64,000 bases of DNA from Voacanga thouarsii. Lineage: Eukaryota > Streptophyta > Magnoliopsida > Gentianales > Apocynaceae. The stretch's first letter is position 1. The number at the start of each line of letters is the position of its first letter. The translations under genes and the position numbers were made by a program. The notes below the pieces were generated by a model, which had not been told where the DNA came from, did not search any database, and saw nothing but the letters and a program-made list of their open reading frames with translations. Where the stretch lies: positions 4,394,001-4,458,000 of the forward strand of contig JANUWF010001109.1 of the NCBI GenBank assembly GCA_026120185.1, read 5' to 3'. Shown here piece after piece: positions 57,991 to 64,000 of the stretch.

Positions 57991-59118
57991 TGCCTCCTAT
58001 ACATCTAATTGTGATAGAGAGAAATGCATGATAAGTCACTAATTAAAATCACCCCTAAAAGTATGTTAGTGAAAATAATTTTTTCCTTTCCCTTAGCTAA
58101 CAAAAGAAAGACCAAATCCTAGACGCAAGCACCATCTAAGTTGGTTCAAATTAACCAACTTGACTACCATTACACATTCAACTTAACTAAGGAACTAATA
58201 TAGACTCAATAAACAAAAACAAAAAAAAAAATAGTTGAAAGCAATAAAAAAAATTACTAGAGAAATCATGGTAGAAATGAAACAACATTTACTTGCTGCA
58301 TGGTTTTTATTAATAAAACATCATTTACCAAACAAGGAAAGATCAAACAAAGAAAACATGCACATCATTTACTTTCTGGTAGGCACTTACTCCGGTCAAG
58401 TAGATGTTGCTCTACTGTCATATTCTAATTTACGCGTCTGTTTGAACAGTTACATAAATGTTTTAAAATAAGGATTGAATTGTTTATTTAATTAAAAGTG
58501 TTTAGTAATTGATATTGTTTGAGTTCTTAAAATTTTAGTGCGTGTGATAATATATTCTTCTTGACCTCTTGATTTCTTTATTATTTTTTAAATAAAATAA
58601 AAGTTATTTCAATATGTAGTGTGATTATATTAGATACTTATGTAATTATTATTATTTATTTATTTTGAATTTTAATAAATATAATATAAAAATATATTAT
58701 ACCTAATTTAATTTTTACATTAAATTGTTCAAATTTTAGGTTTTAAAATTCAATATTTAAAATATTTAATGTTTAATTTTATCAAAAATCTCTAAGTGTG
58801 GAGTAGGGGTAATATTATATATGCTAATTATTCTATTATACACCCAAAGTCTGTCACATGGATTTAATATTTCCAAATCACATCAAAATGCACCTCCTCT
58901 CTGTAGAGCAAGCTATAAATTTTGAATTTTGCTTGTTATTAAAAAAAAACAAACGTCAACTTTTGGATTCAAAGTTTAGATGGTGCTTTTTTATAGGCTA
59001 AGAGTATTAAAGAAATCAATTTTTTTTTTATAGAGAGATGTTGTTTACTAGATAAAATTTGAGATAATTACCAAATGCAATTTCATTGTTAAGTACTCAA
59101 AACCTCAGAATATAGAAT

Positions 59119-59198
<80 letters not shown>

Positions 59199-60108
59199 TC
59201 TTAAATTCCAATAATAAATCTCCACTAGCTAGCTAAAAGAGTGGAATTCCAATATATACCTAGCCCTCTTCAAGGATCACCATACCCAATATTTGACTTA
59301 AAAAGTCGATACATGACATGTTTCTAATTGTCCAAAACCACACAAGAAATTCTATACTTTCACAGGAATTCTCCTCTCATAATTATAAGCCCTCGAGTCT
59401 ATACATTTTTTTTATATATATTTAAAATGTATATACGCTTTCAGTCATGTCATTTAAGGCAAAGCAAGATGGTTCCACAATTAAGAAGAAGTTCAGGACT
59501 TGCCCAATTTTGAATAGCAGCTAAAATCAGCAAAAAAAAGAGCCTTTATCAAAGTTTGGAATTACCATATCAAGAAAAATCCATCCCCAATAACTTAATA
59601 CCATCAAATCTATTCAAAAAAAGTACGGCCAAAAAAAATGAGGACTAGGAGGAGAGTAAATATCCCAATAATAAATTTCCCAGCACAAAAAAGATCCTTT
59701 TACTTTCGCAAATCATCAAGAAAACATGTAAGACTACTTGGAGGAATTTATACGCATGAAATACATAGGCATTTATAATGAACCATCCTCAATATCATAA
59801 ACCAGTTAAATACTCCTCAACCTTCAAAATGTTGTTGAAGAAAGCAAAACAAAAGAAAGCCCATTTCCAAAATGTCTCAAAAAAAATAAAAAAAGACTCA
59901 AAAAAATCTTGTTGATTCCTCTATTTTTTGTGTTTCTTCTTCAGGCAAAAAGAAACCCACAAAAAAAAGAAAATCAATAGGAGAAAAAGAAAGCTAAAAA
60001 AAATAGAAGAAGTCTTACAATTTGTTGAATATTCTTCTATTAAGGAGTTTGGTAAAGCATCAAAGACTTTCTGATTCCAGATCAAGTATAAGACAGTAGC
60101 GACTGGGA
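57991..60108. other. Non-coding 5' region of CACTA
   Basis: AT-rich sequence upstream of the TNP2-like gene (on the minus strand). It has a (TA)n(GT)n compound microsatellite at 59123-59198 and A-rich stretches at 59860-60005. Nothing coding is recognised; small frames at 58235-58471 and 59328-59513 lack domains. An intron or 5' UTR of the transposase transcript would lie here. Confidence 0.55.
59123..59198 (+). repeat. Compound (AT)n-(GT)n microsatellite
   Basis: A TA run of about 17 units passes through GTATGTGTG into about 17 GT units and ends GCGCGC. Such alternating purine-pyrimidine DNA can adopt Z-form or cruciform structure. Confidence 0.95.
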
Positions 60109-60420
60109 GGGCTCACTGCGGGGGAGGGGGAGGGGGAAGGGGTCAGCAAACTGCAGGATGGAGGACTGCAGGACTCAAATCTCATAGGGGGAGGGGGAGG
60201 GTGTGAGCTCATCGTGGGGTGGGGGTAGGTGGCAGAGGCGAGGAGGCGACTGGATTCAGCTGGCCGCGGTGGGAAGAAAGGGAGGGGTGCCTCAGGATGG
60301 AGCTTCAGCGTTAGATCAGCGTAGGGACAGTGACTAGAAGGGGCAGGAACAGTGACCTGCGGGAGAGGGGAGGTCGAACAACTAGGAAGTGGGGGGAGAA
60401 GAAGAAGAAAAAGAAGAAAA
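60109..60420 (-). promoter_or_regulatory. G-rich block at CACTA 5' end (Spm DCR-like)
   Basis: About 310 bp very rich in G on the + strand within AT-rich flanks, with runs such as GGGGGAGGGGGAGGGGGAAG at 60119-60138 and similar runs at 60186-60230. It lies between the 5' subterminal repeats and the transposase gene, so the transposase-sense strand is C-rich. In Spm a GC-rich downstream control region in the untranslated first exon has the same position and is a methylation target. The role here is inferred. The G-runs also satisfy the four-tract pattern of G-quadruplexes. Confidence 0.55.
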
Positions 60421-60479
60421 AGAAAGTAAAATAGGAAAGAAATGGAATAAGTTTTGAAAAGCAGAAAGGAATTTTTTTT

Positions 60480-62124
60480 TATTTTTTTATTTTTGGTTTA
60501 TTATCCCAAGCTGTTTCATCGCAAAATGTGACGAATTAACTAAACCATCACTCATTTCTCACCAATTGCAACAAATAAATAAACCCTTGCTAATTTGTCA
60601 CAAATTGCAACAAAATAGCTAAATCCTCGCTAATTTATTGCAAATTGCAATGAATTATTCACAACTATTATTCTATTTTAATAACCTACAAAATTATCCT
60701 TTTTTATATATGTTACCTTATACACCACTTAATCAAGGTGATGGATCAAGAAATTAATGAAATATCTATACATACCCAATGTTAATATGTATATACGATA
60801 TTATATACACAACGTTTTAAATTTTCTAAATATTATTAAAAAATTAGCTATTTTCATCTACCTACTGAAATTATAGCTTTCATGAATTGTCCAAGCAATT
60901 CATCCAGTCATCGTTGAACTATTTTTTTAACTATAAAGTAAGGAGATACTTATATACATTATATACTATAAACATACACATTTACCTAGATATTACAATT
61001 AGTGTATAACATAACATAATTATATATACACATATACAACAAAATGCACTATTTGAGACAAGTTACTAAAACGATTTTAGAAATTTGTCAAAATATATCT
61101 CCACACAAACACAGAAATAAAAAATAAAAAAATCAAAGAAAAATACAAATTGAATAACCCATTTCGTTGCTAATCTGTCGCAAGTTGCGAATGTTTAGCG
61201 AGGGTAGAAACAAATTCATCACAATTAGCAAGGGTTTGTGACGAATTGGGGTATTCAATTCTCCACTATGCAAAAATTCAAAAAATCGTAGCAAAACTCT
61301 CACTAATTGCTACGGCTTTGCAACAAATTGATGTTTTGACTTCCGAATATTTTACTTGAAAAAAGGAGGTTTTTTGAAAATTTGAAATTCCCTCACAAAA
61401 CATTGCGATGGTTTGGCTAGTGTAGATGCAAATTCTTCACAATTAGCGAGGGTTTGCGATGGAATGGGGTATTTAATTCTCTACCTGTGCAAAAATTCAA
61501 AAACTTGTAGCAAAACTATTGCTAATTGTAGGCTTTGCAACAAATTGATGTTTTGACTTCCGAATATTTTACTTCAAAAAGTTGCAGGTTTTTGAAAATT
61601 TAAAATTTCGTCGCAAAACTCTTGCAAATTGCGAGGGTTTAGCAATGGTAATTGAACTAATTTTTTCATTTTACTCCTTTTCATTAAATACGAAGTTCCA
61701 TTGCAAAAATTTAGCTAATTGTGAGAATTTTGTGACGATTTACACATAAAATTCTTTCTTTTAAATAAATATTAATATACCATCGCAAAACCCTAGCTAA
61801 ATTAGGGAAGATTTTACGACGGCCATTTATGCTACTGGTTCCGTGTCAAAGTACACGATTTTTTCTTTTAAATTCTTTTTTTAAATATGAAATTCAGTCA
61901 CGAAGCTCTCGCTAATTAAGAGGAGTTTACAATGACCAGCGCCTAAAATTTTATCTTTTGAATCTTTCTAAAAATAAAATTTTCTGTCACAAAACCCTCG
62001 CTAATTAGCGAGGGTTGTGCCATGGTAAACCGATGGCTTCTCTATTTGTCGCAAAACCTTTGCAACTTGCAGGGATTTTGTGACGGTCATCGAACAAGAT
62101 TTTTTCCTTTTTCTCTCTTTTCTA
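60480..62124. repeat. Subterminal repeat array, right
   Basis: Irregular copies of the motif seen at the left end, mostly in opposite orientation, for example AATTAGCGAGGGTTTGYGA and CAAAACYCTCGCTAATTGC. They are densest at 61160-62090. A tandem duplication of about 240 bp is visible between about 61190-61400 and 61430-61620 (shared CTTCCGAATATTTTACTT). The section 60660-61140 is AT-rich with few motifs. The minus-strand ORF 62001-62294 is a by-product. Confidence 0.85.
61993..62016. repeat. Perfect 24-bp palindrome in subterminal array
   Basis: The central 20 bases CCCTCGCTAATTAGCGAGGG (61995-62014) are their own reverse complement, and the flanking AA/TT extends the palindrome by two on each side. 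It is the most symmetric unit of the array. Confidence 0.95.
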
Positions 62125-63969
62125 TGTTGGAATGTATGTCCTCTAACTAGGTTTCTGATGTAATTATCGAATTTATTAATAAAAAAATTATTTTCAAAAT
62201 TATTTGTGAATTTTACATTATTTTTGTGCACAATTTCATTTAGAAAAGACTTATTGTATTTAAGTAAGTGGTCCATGTGTATGGTGGTCTTCACAGTAAG
62301 GTATGGACCACGGGTTACTTAACACATAAACGTTTGTTCTTAATCGATTGGTGAGAATATGAATCTCATCATATTTAGGTTATTATGTTATGAATTCCAA
62401 ATGGGGAATGACTTACCTTTAGCCAGTGGATAGTCTGCTCACTTCATAGCATGAGCGTATTTCGAATACGTTGAACAAGACCTGTAATAATGATTTCTAA
62501 AAGTACTATTTAGAAGAAGCTCAAACTATTACTGCTATAGCGTAGACTAATACTCTACTGCTTGAGTATGAGTTGGTGGTCTAACGAAACTGGAAGCATG
62601 TACTTTGATATAATGTAGTTGAAATTCTTTCGTAAAGCCGATATACTTGTATTTTAGGTATATATGACTAGTTAGTTAAGACAGACTTGTACAAGATAGT
62701 TTCTGTGCTATATATCCCCCCTTGTGACTGTTCGAATAATCTAAATATCCAGGGCCCTGAGGAACATGACTTGGATATTTGCTTTAGGGTAGCCCCATTG
62801 GAAAGCGAAAACATTCCAGGAGTCGTAGATCATTAAACTAGAGGTCTAAAGATGGTAAATATATTTTAGAAAGATGTTAGTACACTCTTCATTTCTAAAT
62901 GTACGGCGATGTATAGAAGGGTATTTTAGTCATTACACCTGTAGGTCGAAGACTTTGCTAACGCGGCATTGTCTTTGGGGTCAATATTTTCTTATGGTGA
63001 TATTAGAAAATATTTAAAATATAAAATACAGCTATTTATATAGTAGGGGTATTTTGATCATTTTAATAGCCAAGACAATGTGTCTTTTGGTTCTCGGAAT
63101 AGCCCTTAAGTTCTGATAGATTTGGGTTAAGAAATTGGTCTTGATAATTATGGGTTTTATTTTATGTAAGTAGTCTGATTTATTATTGAATTAGAATAAA
63201 ATAAAATGTCTAAGAGAAAGTATATATTTTATCTAATTTAATTGGTTAATTAATTATTCATGACTCAAGGCCCAGATTGAATAATTAGAAAATTAATCTA
63301 GGTATAAACTAGAAAAAATGCCTGATATTTTATATTGGTTTATTTGGACTTGTTAATTATTTATTGGGTTATTTTATGAAACTCAGAAAATAAATAATTA
63401 AGGCTTATTATTTATGAGTGTTCAAGCCCAAGAGTAAATAATTTTATCTGAGCCAATGGTTGAGACTAAGGGTAAAAAAAAAAAATAGCAAGAGATGGGT
63501 CCCGTATTGTTTGGTGTGCAAGGATATCAAAAGGTCAAGTTTTTTTTTTTTACTATCTCGGTGTCTGTCTTTGTGGGGAATCTAGTTTTCCAGAAATGAT
63601 AACAGGAAGATAAAATTCTTCTTTGATGAGGGCTTGTTAGCATTAAATCAAAGAACGAAGGCCATTCTTTGATTGGAGGTTAGCTTTCACTGGCGGTAGT
63701 TAAGGCAGTGGTCATATTCTGGAAGTTCAAAAGTTTTGCGTGAATGAAAAGAAGTAGATGGCTTGCAATAGTGCAACCGAAGTTTTCTTTGGGAGAACCA
63801 GTGGCTTCAAGCATTCAACCTAAAGAGGTCTAGATATCTTCTTCGGTGCCAAGAAGATTATTTAAACGCAAAGGTATTATAATTCTTAAAATTTCTACTG
63901 CCTCTGTTTGATATTATGCATGCTCCTGTGTTTTTTTTTTTTTTTTTTTTTTGCCGTACATTACCTTCA
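62125..63969 (+). mobile_element. Solo LTR of the 8677-17730 copia family
   Basis: 1,845 bp from TGTTGGAATGTATGTCC to ACCTTCA, aligning with the reverse complement of the LTRs at 8677 and 15963 over most of its length: GCACAATTTCATTTAGAAAA, ATCCAGGGCCCTG, CATTACACCTGTAGGTCGAA. Flanking bases are TTCTA (62120-62124) and TTTTA (63970-63974), a target duplication with one later change. No internal region is present. It interrupts the CACTA subterminal array, which resumes at 63975. It is clearly more diverged from the other two LTRs than they are from each other. Confidence 0.9.
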
Positions 63970-64000
63970 TTTTAAATATGAAATTCCATCGCAAAGCCCT
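63970..64000. repeat. Continuation of CACTA right subterminal array
   Basis: AAATTCCATCGCAAAGCCCT at the window edge matches the array motif (compare AAATATGAAATTCAGTCACG near 61883), showing the CACTA continues beyond 64000. Confidence 0.75.

Larger units (their letters stand above)
42437..64000 (-). mobile_element. Large CACTA (En/Spm) transposon, right end off window
   Basis: The left terminus CACTACAAGAAATTT at 42437 is the classic CACTA inverted repeat; the three bases before it, AAA, would be the target duplication. Subterminal arrays of a GCAAATTGCGAGGGTTTTGC type lie at 42437-43370 and at 60480-64000, interrupted. TnpA-like and TNP2-like genes, both on the minus strand, lie between them. 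Hence the left end is the element's 3' end and the 5' end lies beyond 64000. At least 21.5 kb is present, of which about 9.6 kb are later insertions (46240-54004 and 62125-63969). Both genes are broken, so the element could only have moved with help from elsewhere. Confidence 0.9.

Noticed and set aside
62001..62294. 97-codon minus-strand ORF
   Set aside because: It spans the junction of the CACTA array and the copia solo LTR, so it cannot be an ancestral gene.

Overview
The window looks like repeat-dense, probably pericentromeric or heterochromatic DNA of a flowering plant. I recognise no intact host gene. It is AT-rich, and nearly every recognisable stretch is a transposable element or a relic: Ty1/copia, Ty3/gypsy (Athila-like and chromovirus-like), L1-type LINE and CACTA (En/Spm) sequences. 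All coding regions carry in-frame stops and frameshifts. The set of families points to a plant; I cannot name the species.

Layout. 1-717: part of a copia LTR (minus). 836-about 4045: an internally deleted copia with both LTRs partly kept. 4293-19009: an Athila-like element with 5' LTR, tRNA-Asp primer site, broken gag, no pol and an env-like ORF. That ORF is cut by a 9,054-bp copia (8677-17730, minus) with a perfect GTACT target duplication. 19010-19872: a minus-strand LTR relic of the chromovirus family found whole at 46240-54004. 19945-24303: a 4.36-kb solo LTR flanked by TGAAG. 24304-26689: nothing recognisable. 26690-33590: the 3' half of an L1-type LINE (minus), interrupted by a 5,465-bp copia (27078-32542, CCAAA duplications). 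33561-33736: a minisatellite built from LINE sequence. 33738-39300: a second Athila-like relic (env-like ORF plus 3' LTR). 39301-41880: a copia LTR relic split by a 1.6-kb non-autonomous CACTA (39970-41585, AAC duplications). 41885-42380: the reverse-transcriptase core of a LINE (minus).

42437 to beyond 64000: one large CACTA transposon, of which only the left end is in view. It has a CACTACAAGAAA terminus, hairpin-forming subterminal repeats on both sides, a TnpA-like gene (43632-45272) and a TNP2/TnpD-like transposase gene (54364-57990), both minus. A G-rich block at 60109-60420 resembles the GC-rich control region of Spm. The element has been invaded by a chromovirus-type gypsy (46240-54004) and by a copia solo LTR (62125-63969) of the same family as the copia at 8677.

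How the parts relate: the retroelements encode gag, protease, integrase, reverse transcriptase and RNase H for copy-and-paste movement. The CACTA encodes a catalytic TNP2-type protein and a TnpA-type protein expected to bind the subterminal repeats. None looks able to make intact proteins now. Target duplications allow several insertions to be ordered. The points most worth checking are the hairpin subterminal arrays with the Spm-like G-rich block, the LINE-derived minisatellite, and motif clusters that occur both in Athila-type LTRs and just ahead of their env-like ORFs.
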